64,000 nucleotides of DNA from Pseudomonas sp. FP2309 (GCF_030687575.1 NZ_CP117439.1:4851501-4915500), one strand, 5' to 3'; numbered from the stretch's first letter, positions 8,288-17,585 are shown. The notes: generated by a model not told the origin, from the sequence alone. Numbers and translations: made by a program.

Positions 8288-9175
8288 ATGCTATGGAAAA
8301 AAGGCCGACGCAGCGACAACGTGGTGGATGCCCGTAATGACAGTGGCGGCGGCGGTGGCGGCATGCGTTTTGGCGGCGGCAAGGGCCTGAGTCTCACGGC
8401 GATTGTGCTGATCGTCGGCATCGGCTGGCTGACCGGCCAGGACCCGCTGCAGATCCTCGGCCAGTTGACCGGCCAGATGGAGCAGGCGCCGTCAGTCAGC
8501 ACGCAATCGCGCCAGGCCCCGCCCGCCAACGATGAGCAGGCCGATTTCGTCCGCGCCGTACTCGGTGACACCGAAGACACCTGGGGCCAGGTGTTCAAGG
8601 AAAACGGCCTGACCTACAAGAACCCGAAACTGATCCTGTTCCGCGGACGGGTCAATTCCGCCTGCGGTGGCGCCACCTCGGCCAGCGGCCCGTTCTATTG
8701 CCCGGCGGATCAACAGGTGTACCTGGACCTGGATTTCTTCCGGGAAATGTCACAACGCTTCCAGGCCGCCGGCGACTTTGCCCAGGCCTACGTGATTGCC
8801 CACGAAGTCGGGCACCATGTGCAGACGCTGCTGGGCATCTCCTCGAAAATCCAGGCCGCACGCGAACAGGGCCGGCCAATGCAAGGCGACGGTGGCCTGC
8901 TGGTACGTCAGGAACTGCAAGCCGACTGCTTCGCCGGCGTGTGGGCCAACCGTGCGCAAAAACGCCTGAACTGGCTCGAACCCGGCGACATCGAAGAAGC
9001 CTTGAACGCGGCCAACGCCATCGGTGATGACCGTTTGCAGCAACAAGGCCAAGGCCGCGTGGTGCCGGACTCGTTCACCCACGGCACCTCGGCGCAGCGC
9101 GTGCGCTGGTTCAAGACCGGCTTCGCCCAAGGCCAGATCACTCAATGCGATACCTTCGCCGCCAAGAGCCTTTAA
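8288..9175 (+). CDS. YpfJ-type neutral zinc metallopeptidase
   Basis: A 295-residue protein of the YpfJ/KPN_02809 zinc-peptidase family. A glycine-rich cytoplasmic stretch (SGGGGGGMRFGGGKG) precedes one membrane helix at about residues 37-55. The catalytic zinc motif HEVGHHVQ is in the middle, followed by the third-ligand region RQELQADCFAGVWAN. CGGATSASGPFYCP upstream is the family signature. An AAGAGGA ribosome binding site precedes the ATG. Natural substrates of the family are not known to me. Its TAA is followed directly by the ATG of the hydrolase, suggesting an operon. Confidence 0.9.
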   Translation: MLWKKGRRSDNVVDARNDSGGGGGGMRFGGGKGLSLTAIVLIVGIGWLTGQDPLQILGQLTGQMEQAPSVSTQSRQAPPANDEQADFVRAVLGDTEDTWGQVFKENGLTYKNPKLILFRGRVNSACGGATSASGPFYCPADQQVYLDLDFFREMSQRFQAAGDFAQAYVIAHEVGHHVQTLLGISSKIQAAREQGRPMQGDGGLLVRQELQADCFAGVWANRAQKRLNWLEPGDIEEALNAANAIGDDRLQQQGQGRVVPDSFTHGTSAQRVRWFKTGFAQGQITQCDTFAAKSL

Positions 9176-10150
9176 ATGAATAAACGTTGGGGCTGGCTGT
9201 TGGGACTATTGGTGTCTTGCTCACCCCTGGCTGCCGAGCACGGCGTCAAGGTGATCAGTCCCGAGCGTTTTCAGTTGGAGGGCGGCGATCTGAGCCTGGG
9301 CCTGAGCCAGGACTGGCGCCAGCCGCTGCCCGGCGTCACCCGCGCGCTGATCATCGTGCACGGGCGCCTGCGCAATGCGCAGACCTACCTGCACAGCGGT
9401 GTCGAGGCCGCGCAGCGCGCCGCCGTGGGTGCCGGCACGCTGGTGATCGCGCCGCAGTTTCTCAATGAGTCGGATGTAAAACGCAACCAGCTGGATGACC
9501 GGTTACTGCGCTGGAAGGGCAACGACTGGATGGCCGGCGAGCCTTCCACCGGGCCTGTCCACGTCAGTTCGTACGGCGCGCTGGACCAGATCATCAAACA
9601 CCTGGGCAACCGCACATTGTTCCCGGCGCTGAAGGAAATCGTGGTGGCCGGGCATTCCGGTGGCGCCCAGGTCGTACAGCGCTTTGCGCTCCTCGGCCAC
9701 GCCCACCCAAGCCTGCAAACTGAAGGCATACGCCTGCGTTACGTGGTGGCCAACCCGTCGTCCTACGCCTACTTCAGCCCGCAGCGGCCGGTGCCGTTCG
9801 ACGCCGCACGCTGCCCTGGCTTCAACGACTGGAAGTACGGCCTGCAACACCTGCCGGCCTACGCCAAGGGCCAGCGTGCCGAGCAACTGGAGCAGGCTTA
9901 CGTGTTACGCGACATCACTTACCTGCTGGGCCAGCAGGACATCGACCCCAACCACCCGGCGCTGGATAAACGCTGCGAAGCCGAGGCCCAGGGCGCCTAT
10001 CGGCTGATTCGCGGGCACAACTATTTTGACTACCTCAAGCGGCGCCATCCGCAGTTGCGCCAAACGCTGGTGGAAGTGCCGGGTGTTGGACATGACGGGG
10101 ACGCAATGTTTACGTCGCCAGAGGGGCAAAACGTGTTGTTCACCCAATAA
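9176..10150 (+). CDS. Exported alpha/beta-hydrolase-like protein
   Basis: A 324-residue protein with a short signal sequence (GWLLGLLVSCSPLAAEHG). The alpha/beta hydrolase features are the strand-loop LIIVHGRLRNAQTYL, the nucleophile elbow VVAGHSGGAQVVQRF (Ser in GHSGG) and a C-terminal His in EVPGVGHDGDAMF. Starts with no gap after the YpfJ gene, so probably co-transcribed. Esterase or lipase activity in the periplasm or outside is plausible; the substrate is unknown. Confidence 0.8.
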   Translation: MNKRWGWLLGLLVSCSPLAAEHGVKVISPERFQLEGGDLSLGLSQDWRQPLPGVTRALIIVHGRLRNAQTYLHSGVEAAQRAAVGAGTLVIAPQFLNESDVKRNQLDDRLLRWKGNDWMAGEPSTGPVHVSSYGALDQIIKHLGNRTLFPALKEIVVAGHSGGAQVVQRFALLGHAHPSLQTEGIRLRYVVANPSSYAYFSPQRPVPFDAARCPGFNDWKYGLQHLPAYAKGQRAEQLEQAYVLRDITYLLGQQDIDPNHPALDKRCEAEAQGAYRLIRGHNYFDYLKRRHPQLRQTLVEVPGVGHDGDAMFTSPEGQNVLFTQ

Positions 10151-10185
10151 CCAACCAAAGCCACAATGGATGTGCGTCGCCTGGT

Positions 10186-10773
10186 TTAGATCATCCGGCG
10201 CAGCGCCACACAATCCTCGGCGTGCCAATCCGCCAACCCCGGCCAAGGGTTTTCACGCAAGTTAACCAGCACCGTGCGCGCCCCCGCCGCCCGGCCGCAA
10301 TCGAGGTCAAAGCGGTAATCACCGACCATCACCATTTCGCTCGGCGCAACGTCCCAGGCGGCTGCCAGCTTCAACACCCCACCCGGGTCGGGCTTGGGCG
10401 GTGCATCTTCACGACCCAGCACGTCTCCGACGGCAAAGCAGTCCGCCAGGCCAATGGCCTCCAGCGTCACATGCGCCAACTCCTGCGCATTACGCGTCAG
10501 GATGCCCAAGCGACAGCCACGGCCGGCCAACTCACGCACCAGTTCCACCGCGCCTGAAGCGGCGACGGAACCCAGCGCCAATTCCCGCTCATGCTCCAGC
10601 AACCAGGCATGCTTGGCCGCCGCCTCCTCCGCTGGCAGCGCCGCCAGGTGCGTGAGAATGTCGTCCTCGGGGGGAATGTCCAGGGCCACGCGAATGGCCG
10701 CAAAGTCATGCACGGCCACTGTGAGGGTGCCGTCCATGTCGAACACCCAGTGCTTCACCTCACTGAGGCTCAT
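10186..10773 (-). CDS. HAD-superfamily phosphatase
   Basis: A 195-residue HAD hydrolase. Motif I WVFDMDGTLT carries the nucleophile and acid/base aspartates, motif II is LGILTRNAQ, and motifs III/IV are KPDPGGVLK and MVGDYRFDLDCGRAAGART. A helical cap lies between motifs I and II, as in phosphoglycolate-phosphatase-like members. The ATG at 10773 overlaps the tesB stop by four bases (ATGA), so the two are coupled. Substrate unknown. Confidence 0.88.
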   Translation of the reverse strand: MSLSEVKHWVFDMDGTLTVAVHDFAAIRVALDIPPEDDILTHLAALPAEEAAAKHAWLLEHERELALGSVAASGAVELVRELAGRGCRLGILTRNAQELAHVTLEAIGLADCFAVGDVLGREDAPPKPDPGGVLKLAAAWDVAPSEMVMVGDYRFDLDCGRAAGARTVLVNLRENPWPGLADWHAEDCVALRRMI

Positions 10774-11639
10774 GCCCAGTCCTTGCGATGGCGAATCAAA
10801 CCTTCCTGGGTCACTGAGGCCACCAGTTGCCCGGCGCGGTTGTACACGCTGCCACGGGAAAACCCACGGGAATTGCCGGCCCACGGGCTGTCCATGGCAT
10901 ACAGCAACCAATCATCGGCACGCAGGTCGGCGTGGAACCACAGCGCGTGGTCGAGGCTGGCCACTTGCATGTCTTTGTGCCACACCGTCTTGCCATGGGG
11001 CAGCAGCGAGGTGGTCAGCAGACCGAAATCCGAAGCGTAGGCCAGCAGGTATTTGTGCAGCGCCGGCGTGTCGGCCAGCGCGCCGTCGGCACGAAACCAC
11101 ACGTATTTGACCGGGTCGGACGGTTGCGGGTTGAACGGGTCTTTTTCGGTGACCGGGCGCACTTCGATGGGCTTGGGGCACAGCAGCTTCTCGCGCATGT
11201 GCTCGGGGATCAGGTGCGCACGCTGTTGGGTCAGCTCCAGCTCCGACGGCAGATTTTCCGGGCCGACCACCACGGGCATGGTGGTTTGGTGCTCAAAGCC
11301 TTTTTCGTCGTACTGAAACGACGCGCTGCAGGTGAAGATCGGGTGACCTTTCTGGATCGCCGTCACGCGGCGCGTGCTGAAACTGCCGCCGTCACGCACA
11401 CGGTCCACCGAGTACACCACCGGCAATGCCGCGTCGCCGGGGCGCAGGAAATAACCGTGCAGCGAATGCACGTGCCGCGCTTCTTCTACGGTCTGGCTGG
11501 CGGCCGACAGCGACTGGCCGAGCACCTGGCCACCGAACAGTTGGCGAAAACCCAGGTCCTGGCTGCGGCCGCGAAAGAGGTTTTCCTCGATCGGCTCCAG
11601 GGTCAGCAAGTCCACCAGATCTTCCAATACTTGGCTCAT
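10770..11639 (-). CDS. tesB: Acyl-CoA thioesterase II
   Basis: Hydrolyses medium and long acyl-CoAs to free acid and CoA. The 289-residue product shows the double hot-dog layout of TesB: FRGRSQDLGFRQLFGGQVLGQSL and LHGYFLRPGD in the first half, SLDHALWFHADLRADDWLLYAMDSPWAGNSRG with the catalytic Asp/Gln/Thr region in the second. GGAG lies seven bases before the ATG at 11639; an in-frame alternative 21 codons upstream has no family similarity. Confidence 0.93.
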   Translation of the reverse strand: MSQVLEDLVDLLTLEPIEENLFRGRSQDLGFRQLFGGQVLGQSLSAASQTVEEARHVHSLHGYFLRPGDAALPVVYSVDRVRDGGSFSTRRVTAIQKGHPIFTCSASFQYDEKGFEHQTTMPVVVGPENLPSELELTQQRAHLIPEHMREKLLCPKPIEVRPVTEKDPFNPQPSDPVKYVWFRADGALADTPALHKYLLAYASDFGLLTTSLLPHGKTVWHKDMQVASLDHALWFHADLRADDWLLYAMDSPWAGNSRGFSRGSVYNRAGQLVASVTQEGLIRHRKDWA

Positions 11640-11677
11640 AGAGCAACTCCTACAATCTATGGGGCATTCCGGGCTGC

Positions 11678-12247
11678 TTATCCGTGCAGCGTGTCCAACC
11701 ATTGGGCGCGGGTGATGCGGTACAAAACATGCGGTCGCAGCGGTTCACCGGCTGCGACCTTGGGGTGTTCAAAATCAGCCCCGGGATCGTAATGCATCCC
11801 GATGGCCTGCATGACTTTTTGTGAGGGCAGATTCGTTTGGGTGGTGAAGGCGACGATTTCATCCAACTGCAGGCGGTCGAAACCACAGCGCAGCGCGGTC
11901 CACGCCGCCTCACTGGCGTAGCCCAGGCCCCAGTGTTCGCGGGCCAGGCGCCAGCCGGTTTCCACCGCGGGGGTAAAGCCGGCTTCAAAGCTGACATTCT
12001 GCAACCCGGTGAGGCCGATAAAGGCGCCGGTGTCTTTGCGTTGCAAGGCCCAGAAGCCAAAGCCGTATTCAGCAAAATGCCCGCGAATCCGGCCGATCAA
12101 CGCGGCGCTTTCCAGGTGGCTCAATGTGGCCGGGAAATAGCGCATTACCTGCGGGTCGGCGCACATGCGCGCAAACTCCGGCAGGTCGGTGTCGCGCCAT
12201 TGGCGCAGCACCAGGCGTGCACTTTCCAATTCAAGTATCGGCTCCAT
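11678..12247 (-). CDS. GNAT N-acetyltransferase, RimJ/RimL type
   Basis: A 189-residue acetyl-CoA-dependent acyltransferase. It starts with LESARLVLRQWRDTDLPEFARM, typical of RimJ/RimL-like enzymes, and has the acetyl-CoA loop region TGWRLAREHWGLGYASEAAW followed by FTTQTNLPSQKVMQAIGM. Acceptor (ribosomal protein, small amine or antibiotic) cannot be told. It lies 38 bases upstream of tesB in the same direction and is divergent from the HDAC-like gene with a 75-base gap. Confidence 0.88.
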   Translation of the reverse strand: MEPILELESARLVLRQWRDTDLPEFARMCADPQVMRYFPATLSHLESAALIGRIRGHFAEYGFGFWALQRKDTGAFIGLTGLQNVSFEAGFTPAVETGWRLAREHWGLGYASEAAWTALRCGFDRLQLDEIVAFTTQTNLPSQKVMQAIGMHYDPGADFEHPKVAAGEPLRPHVLYRITRAQWLDTLHG

Positions 12248-12322
12248 GGGTCCCCTCCCTTGCCATGTGCGTGAGTGTACAGCGCTGGTAAGATCCTTCG
12301 CAGTTTCCCGTCAGAAAATCCC

Positions 12323-13243
12323 ATGCCTTTGCCATTGATCTACCACGACGACTACAGCCCTGCGTTCCCGGCGGACCATCGGTTCCCCATGGACAAATTC
12401 CGCCTGCTACGCGATCACCTGGTGGACAGCGGCCTGACCCAGGACAGCCAATTGCTGCGCCCGCCATTGTGCCCTGCCGACATCCTGGCCCTGGCCCACG
12501 AACCGGGGTACATCGCGCGCTACATGAGCGGCGAGCTGTCGCGTGAAGACCAACGCCGCCTCGGCCTGCCCTGGAGCGAAGACCTCGCCCGGCGCACCGT
12601 GCGCGCGGTAGGCGGTTCGATCCTGGCCGCCGAACAGGCCCTCGAACACGGCCTGGCCTGCCACCTGGCGGGCGGCACCCACCATGCCCACTACGATTAC
12701 CCGGCGGGCTTTTGCATCTTCAATGACCTGGCGGTGATCAGCCATTACCTGCTGGCCAGCGACCGGGTCAGCCGCGTGCTGATATTCGATTGCGATGTGC
12801 ACCAGGGCGATGGCACCGCGCGGATCCTGCATGACACGCCGGAAGCGATCACCGTGTCGCTGCACTGCGAAAAGAACTTCCCGGCACGCAAGGCCCAAAG
12901 CGACTGGGACATCCCGCTGCCCATGGGCATGGGCGATGCCGATTACCTCAAAGTGGTCGACGATGCCCTCAACTACCTGCTGCCGCTTTACCAACCCGAC
13001 CTGGTGCTCTACGACGCCGGGGTGGATGTGCATAAAGATGACGCCCTCGGTTACCTCAAGCTGACAGACGCAGGCCTCGCCGCCCGCGACGAAAGCGTGA
13101 TGCGTCACTGCCTGGGCCGAGACATCCCGGTGATGGGCGTGATCGGCGGCGGGTATAGCAAGGACCGTCCGGCCCTGGCTCGCCGCCACGGCATCCTGCA
13201 CCACAGCGCGCAACGAGTATGGACGTCATCAGGTTGTCATTGA
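12323..13243 (+). CDS. Histone-deacetylase-family amidohydrolase
   Basis: A 306-residue zinc amidohydrolase of the HDAC/AcuC/acetylpolyamine hydrolase class. Key segments are GGTHHAHYDYPAGFCIFND (catalytic His pair), FDCDVHQGDGTA and YDAGVDVHKDD (zinc-ligand Asp/His) and GVIGGGYSKD. The ATG at 12323 matches the family N-terminus LPLIYHDDYSPAFPADHRFPMDK. In bacteria such enzymes deacetylate small amines or protein lysines; the substrate here is unknown. A hairpin with arms TTGTGGG/CCCACAA follows the stop. Confidence 0.9.
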   Translation: MPLPLIYHDDYSPAFPADHRFPMDKFRLLRDHLVDSGLTQDSQLLRPPLCPADILALAHEPGYIARYMSGELSREDQRRLGLPWSEDLARRTVRAVGGSILAAEQALEHGLACHLAGGTHHAHYDYPAGFCIFNDLAVISHYLLASDRVSRVLIFDCDVHQGDGTARILHDTPEAITVSLHCEKNFPARKAQSDWDIPLPMGMGDADYLKVVDDALNYLLPLYQPDLVLYDAGVDVHKDDALGYLKLTDAGLAARDESVMRHCLGRDIPVMGVIGGGYSKDRPALARRHGILHHSAQRVWTSSGCH

Positions 13244-13244
13244 A

Positions 13245-13263
13245 TTGTGGGCGTTACCCACAA
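13245..13263 (+). terminator. Hairpin after the HDAC-like gene
   Basis: TTGTGGG and CCCACAA arms (seven base pairs) flank a five-base loop immediately after the stop codon. No U-rich tail follows, so it may be a weak terminator or an mRNA end-stabilising hairpin. Confidence 0.35.
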
Positions 13264-13279
13264 TGGCTGTGGAACGGCC

Positions 13280-13288
13280 TGTGGATAA
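13280..13288 (-). promoter_or_regulatory. Perfect DnaA box
   Basis: TGTGGATAA is the complement of the consensus DnaA box TTATCCACA. It lies in the spacer before the flavoprotein gene; further boxes occur inside that gene. Confidence 0.5.
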
Positions 13289-13415
13289 CTTGAGCGTAAA
13301 CGTCTGAGAGCGAGTAGCCATAAGGCGCGTAGGAAACTGTACGTTTTTTGATCAGGCATAAGCGCCGGTGTCGGGTAGAATGCTCGGCCTATTTCACACC
13401 ACCGTAGCCCTGCCC

Positions 13416-14642
13416 ATGCCTCACACCGCATCGCACCACGTCACTGTCATCGGCGGCGGCCCCGCCGGGCTGATGGCTGCCGAAGTCTTGAGCCAGGCCG
13501 GGGTGCGTGTGGACGTGTACGACGGCATGCCCTCGGTGGGGCGTAAATTCCTGCTGGCAGGCGTTGGCGGGATGAACATCACCCACTCCGAGCCTTACCC
13601 GGCGTTTGTGTCGCGCTATGCCGAACGCGCGCCGCACATGGCGCCGTTGTTGCGTGGCTTTGGGGCCGATGCGCTGTGCGAATGGATCCATGGACTGGGC
13701 ATCCAAACCTTTGTCGGCACCTCCGGCCGCGTGTTTCCTACCGATATGAAAGCCGCCCCGCTGTTACGGGCCTGGCTCAAGCGCCTGCGCGATCAAGGCG
13801 TGGTTATCCACACCCGGCACCGTTGGACCGGTTGGAACGCCCGGGGTGATTTACTTATCCACAGCCCCGACGGCGAAAAAGTTGTCCACAGCGCTGCCGT
13901 GCTGTTGGCCCTGGGCGGGGGCAGTTGGTCGCGCCTGGGCTCCGACGGTGCCTGGCTCAAGCTGCTGGAAGACCGAGGCGTGCCCTATGCCGCGCTGCAA
14001 CCGAGCAACTGCGGCTTCGAGGTGTCGGCCTGGAGCGACTTGATGATCAGCAAATTCGCCGGCGCGCCGTTGAAGAATGTCGCGATTGGTTTGGGGGACG
14101 ATAAACCCCGGCTCGGCGAATGCGTCATCACTGCCACCGGGATCGAAGGCAGTCTGATCTACGCGCTATCGGCGCCGATTCGCGAAGCGATCAACCGCGA
14201 CGGCTCGGCCACGGTGCATATCGATCTGCTGCCAAGCAAGCCGCTGGACAAGGTGCAGGCCGCCCTGGCCAAGCCGCGTGGCTCGCGCTCGATGAGCAAA
14301 CACTTGCACAGTCAACTGGGGTTGGAGGGGGTCAAGGCCGCCTTGTTACGTGAACTGACGCCGGCTGAGCACTTCAGCGATCCCGCGCAATTGGCGGTGG
14401 ATATCAAAGCATTGCCGTTGAGGCTGGTGAGGACGCGGCCGATCGACGAAGCGATCAGCACCGCCGGAGGCGTGCCCTTTGAGGCGTTGGATGAGCGACT
14501 GATGCTCAAGCAACTGCCGGGGGTGTTTTGTGCAGGGGAGATGCTCGATTGGGAAGCGCCGACCGGCGGGTATTTGCTGACCGGCTGCTTCGCCAGCGGG
14601 CAGGCCGCCGGACGGGGGATGTTGGAGTGGCTTAATCGCTGA
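13416..14642 (+). CDS. TIGR03862-type FAD flavoprotein (HI0933/YhiN superfamily)
   Basis: A 408-residue FAD-binding oxidoreductase. The N-terminal dinucleotide motif VTVIGGGPAGLMAAEVL is followed by the family signature FLLAGVGGMNITHSEP; the C-terminal FAD-contact region reads GVFCAGEMLDWEAPTGGYLLTGCFASGQAAG. I recall a Pseudomonas putida member naming the TIGR03862 family. The ATG at 13416 places the motif at the usual distance. Three codons for V/L-I/V-H in residues about 129-158 use CTT or GTT and thereby create DnaA-box sequences. Reaction unknown. Confidence 0.9.
   Translation: MPHTASHHVTVIGGGPAGLMAAEVLSQAGVRVDVYDGMPSVGRKFLLAGVGGMNITHSEPYPAFVSRYAERAPHMAPLLRGFGADALCEWIHGLGIQTFVGTSGRVFPTDMKAAPLLRAWLKRLRDQGVVIHTRHRWTGWNARGDLLIHSPDGEKVVHSAAVLLALGGGSWSRLGSDGAWLKLLEDRGVPYAALQPSNCGFEVSAWSDLMISKFAGAPLKNVAIGLGDDKPRLGECVITATGIEGSLIYALSAPIREAINRDGSATVHIDLLPSKPLDKVQAALAKPRGSRSMSKHLHSQLGLEGVKAALLRELTPAEHFSDPAQLAVDIKALPLRLVRTRPIDEAISTAGGVPFEALDERLMLKQLPGVFCAGEMLDWEAPTGGYLLTGCFASGQAAGRGMLEWLNR
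13804..13890 (+). promoter_or_regulatory. Cluster of three DnaA boxes inside the flavoprotein gene
   Basis: TTATCCACA occurs at 13804-13812 and 13855-13863, and TTGTCCACA, one mismatch from consensus, at 13882-13890, all on the plus strand. Whether DnaA binds is untested. Confidence 0.4.
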
Positions 14643-14683
14643 TCGGCGGTACACCCGAAGCGGCCATCAGCCACACCACACAA

Positions 14684-16018
14684 TCACTTCTTTTTGCAAG
14701 GCCCGGTATTGAACACGGGCACCTTGCGCACCGGCTTGATCGACGGTTCCGCCGGCGCGGCGTCGCCGCTGTCTACCCACTTGCCGAGGTTGCGCTTACC
14801 GCCACCGCCGGAGGTTTTGGGCTTCTTCGGCTTTTTCGGTTTCTTCACCACTTGCCCGCTGGCGTCAGTTTCCGGCACGCGGTGCTCCGGTTCGAAGTCC
14901 TGTTCCATTTTGCGGGTCAGGGTCTGACGGGTGAGCATCTCGATGGCCGACAGCATGTTCACTTCATCGGCGCACACCAGGGAAATCGCCTCACCGGTAT
15001 TGCCCGCGCGACCGGTACGGCCGATACGGTGGATGTAGTCCTCGGCGACGATCGGCAGGTCGAAGTTGACCACCAGCGGCAGGTCTTCGATATCCAGGCC
15101 ACGGGCGGCAACGTCGGTGGCCACCAGGATCTGCACTTCGCTGGCCTTGAAGCGGTCCAGCGCCCGTTGGCGGGTTGCCTGGGGTTTGTCGCCGTGGATG
15201 CCGTCGGCATTGATGCCCAGACCCTGCAACTTATCCACCAGCGCATCCACACCGTTACGGGTTTTGGCGAACACCAGCACCTGTTTCCAGCGGCCTTTGC
15301 GCATCAGGTGCACAAACAGCTCCGCCTTGCGCTTCTTGTCGACCGGCACCACCCACTGCTTGACGGTGTTGGCGGCAACGTTGCGCGGGCTGACTTCGAT
15401 GCTCAGCGGGTCGTTAAGCATCTGCCCGGCCAGCAGGCGGATGTCATCGGAGAAGGTCGCAGAGAACAGCAGGGTCTGGCGCTTTTTCGGCAGCATGCGG
15501 TAGATGTTCGCCAGTTCTTCGGAAAAGCCTAGGTCGAGCATGCGGTCGGCTTCATCCAGCACCAGGGTTTGCAGCTGATTAAGCTTCAGCGCGTTCTGGC
15601 GGAACAGGTCGATCAGGCGGCCAGGGGTGGCGACGAGAATGTCGACCCCCTTGCGCAGCTTCATCATCTGCGGGTTGATGCTCACGCCGCCGTACACCGC
15701 GTACGTGGTCAGCGGCAGGTGTTGGGCGTATTCGGCAACGCTGGCGTGAACCTGCTCGGCCAGTTCGCGGGTGGGGCACAGGATCAACGCGCGCGCTGAG
15801 TTGGCGGCGACTTTCGGCCCTTCCATGGTCAGCAGCTGCAGCAGCGGCAAGGCAAAACCGGCGGTCTTGCCGGTGCCGGTCTGGGCCGCGGCCATCAGGT
15901 CGCGACCGGCCAGCACCGCCGGAATGGCTTGCGCCTGCACCGGCGTCGGGGTCTGGTAGCCAAGCGTCTCAAGGGCGCGCAGCAAGGGTTCGATCAGGCC
16001 AAGGGTGGCGAAAGTCAT
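14684..16018 (-). CDS. rhlE: DEAD-box RNA helicase, RhlE type
   Basis: ATP-dependent RNA helicase acting on ribosomal or messenger RNA. The 444 residues contain the Q motif GYQTPTPVQAQAIP, Walker A AAQTGTGKT, PTRELA, GG and TPGRL, DEAD (VLDEADRMLD), SAT (LFSATF), then the second RecA domain with VATDVAARGLDIE and HRIGRTGRAG. The tail from about residue 385 is Lys/Pro/Gly-rich (KKPKKPKKPKTSGGGGKR) and probably binds RNA, ending in PCKKK. The organism is likely to have other RhlE paralogs, so the symbol marks the family. Confidence 0.92.
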   Translation of the reverse strand: MTFATLGLIEPLLRALETLGYQTPTPVQAQAIPAVLAGRDLMAAAQTGTGKTAGFALPLLQLLTMEGPKVAANSARALILCPTRELAEQVHASVAEYAQHLPLTTYAVYGGVSINPQMMKLRKGVDILVATPGRLIDLFRQNALKLNQLQTLVLDEADRMLDLGFSEELANIYRMLPKKRQTLLFSATFSDDIRLLAGQMLNDPLSIEVSPRNVAANTVKQWVVPVDKKRKAELFVHLMRKGRWKQVLVFAKTRNGVDALVDKLQGLGINADGIHGDKPQATRQRALDRFKASEVQILVATDVAARGLDIEDLPLVVNFDLPIVAEDYIHRIGRTGRAGNTGEAISLVCADEVNMLSAIEMLTRQTLTRKMEQDFEPEHRVPETDASGQVVKKPKKPKKPKTSGGGGKRNLGKWVDSGDAAPAEPSIKPVRKVPVFNTGPCKKK

Positions 16019-16066
16019 GTGTTTACCGTAGGAAAAATTCAGCGCAAGGGCGATATGCGCGGCAGT

Positions 16067-16963
16067 TTACCTTATTTCCGGTTTGGGCTTGCGCCATTGG
16101 GGCAGGCTGATCAGCAGCACCGCGCTGATGATCACCAGCATCGCCAGGGCTTCTTCCAGGCCAATGGTCTCGCCCACGAACACAATCCCCAGCAACACCG
16201 CGACCGCCGGGTTCACATAGGCATAGCTGGTCGCCGCCGCCGGGCGCACGTGCTTGAGCAGGTACATGTAGGCGTTGAAGGCAATGATCGAGCCGAATAC
16301 GGTCAAGTAGGCCAGCGCCAGCCAGCCTTCCAGCGGCGGCATGGCCTGCAGATGCTCACCGGACAGCGCGCTGCCGAGCAACAGCGCCACGCCGGCGACG
16401 AGCATTTCCGCGGCACTGGCCATGGCGCCCTGGGGCAGCGACAACTGCCGGCTCCACACGGAACCGAACGCCCAGGAAGCAGCGGCGAACAACAACAAAG
16501 CGGCGCCCAACGGGCTCGATTGCAGGGTGCTGCCCATGTTGAGCATGGCGATGCCGATGATGCCCAGGATCACCCCGGCCCATTCCAGCCGCGTATTACG
16601 CGCACCCCAGAAGTACCCGCACAACAAGGTAAACAGCGGCACCGTCGCCACCGCCAGCGCAGCCACGCCAGAGGACACGCCGGCATGCTCAGCCAGGGTG
16701 ACGCCGCCATTGCCAAAGGTGAGCAGCAAAATACCGATCATCCCCGCGGCCTTCCATTGTGGCCAGGTCGGCGCCGGCACCCCGCGCCATCTGAGATAGC
16801 CATACATCAACGCCCCCGCCGTGCAGAACCGAATCCCCGCCAGCAGCAACGGCGGCCAGTACTCCACGCCGATGCGAATCACCAGGTAGGTAGACCCCCA
16901 GATCACATACAACGCAAAAAAGGCGGCGATCAACGGTAAGGGAAAGCGACGTGGGCCAGGCAT
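16067..16963 (-). CDS. EamA/DMT-family exporter, YedA-like
   Basis: A 298-residue inner-membrane protein with ten hydrophobic helices in two EamA repeats. LYVIWGSTYLVIRIGVEYWPPLLLAGIRF and the C-terminal LLKHVRPAAATSYAYVNPAVAVLLG are typical of YedA/RhaT-like drug/metabolite transporters. The divergent Lrp-type gene starts 160 bases away, an arrangement often seen when the regulator controls an amino-acid exporter; that link is inference. Confidence 0.88.
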   Translation of the reverse strand: MPGPRRFPLPLIAAFFALYVIWGSTYLVIRIGVEYWPPLLLAGIRFCTAGALMYGYLRWRGVPAPTWPQWKAAGMIGILLLTFGNGGVTLAEHAGVSSGVAALAVATVPLFTLLCGYFWGARNTRLEWAGVILGIIGIAMLNMGSTLQSSPLGAALLLFAAASWAFGSVWSRQLSLPQGAMASAAEMLVAGVALLLGSALSGEHLQAMPPLEGWLALAYLTVFGSIIAFNAYMYLLKHVRPAAATSYAYVNPAVAVLLGIVFVGETIGLEEALAMLVIISAVLLISLPQWRKPKPEIR

Positions 16964-17123
16964 GGGGCGGCTCTATGGCAGGACATGGGAGGCTTATTCT
17001 AGAAAGACAGGTCGATAAAGATAAGTTACAAAACCTGTTTAAACCGCCCATACACTTTTCAAAGCATGGTTATGAAGGCTATAACCCTTGCTTTCGAAAG
17101 CCACGCGCCACGAGAGCCTTATC

Positions 17124-17585
17124 ATGGACAAATACGACCGCATGCTCCTCAGCGCCCTGCTCGAAGACGGCCGCGCGTCCTACGCGCAATTGGCCCGCAC
17201 GGTAAACCTCTCCGCCCCCGCCGTCGCCGAACGCGTGGCCAAGCTCGAAGCCAGCGGAGTGATTACCGGGTATCAGGCCAAGGTGGACTTATCGAAGGTG
17301 GGCTTGCCGATCCAATGCGTGATCGAACTGCGGCTGACCAACCATGGCAGCCAGAAGACCTACGACGCACTGGCTGAAATCCCCGAACTGACCGAATGCC
17401 ACCGGGTGACCGGCGATCCGTGCGTGATCATGCAGGCGGCGGTGGGCTCCATGCCGGAGCTTGAGAATTTGATCAATCGAATAGCCAAGTTCGGCTTCAG
17501 CAAGACTTCGATCATTTTGTCGAGCGCGATAGAGCGGCGGGTGCCGTTGGGGCAGTTGGAGGGGAATGGGAAAAGTGGTGGCTAA
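17124..17585 (+). CDS. Lrp/AsnC-family transcriptional regulator
   Basis: A 153-residue regulator. The N-terminal helix-turn-helix reads MLLSALLEDGRASYAQLARTVNLSAPAVAERVAKLEASGVI; the C-terminal RAM ligand-binding domain includes VTGDPCVIMQAAVGSMPELENLI. The ATG at 17124 follows CGAGAG. Amino acids are the usual effectors. It is divergent from the EamA exporter and may control it. Confidence 0.9.
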   Translation: MDKYDRMLLSALLEDGRASYAQLARTVNLSAPAVAERVAKLEASGVITGYQAKVDLSKVGLPIQCVIELRLTNHGSQKTYDALAEIPELTECHRVTGDPCVIMQAAVGSMPELENLINRIAKFGFSKTSIILSSAIERRVPLGQLEGNGKSGG

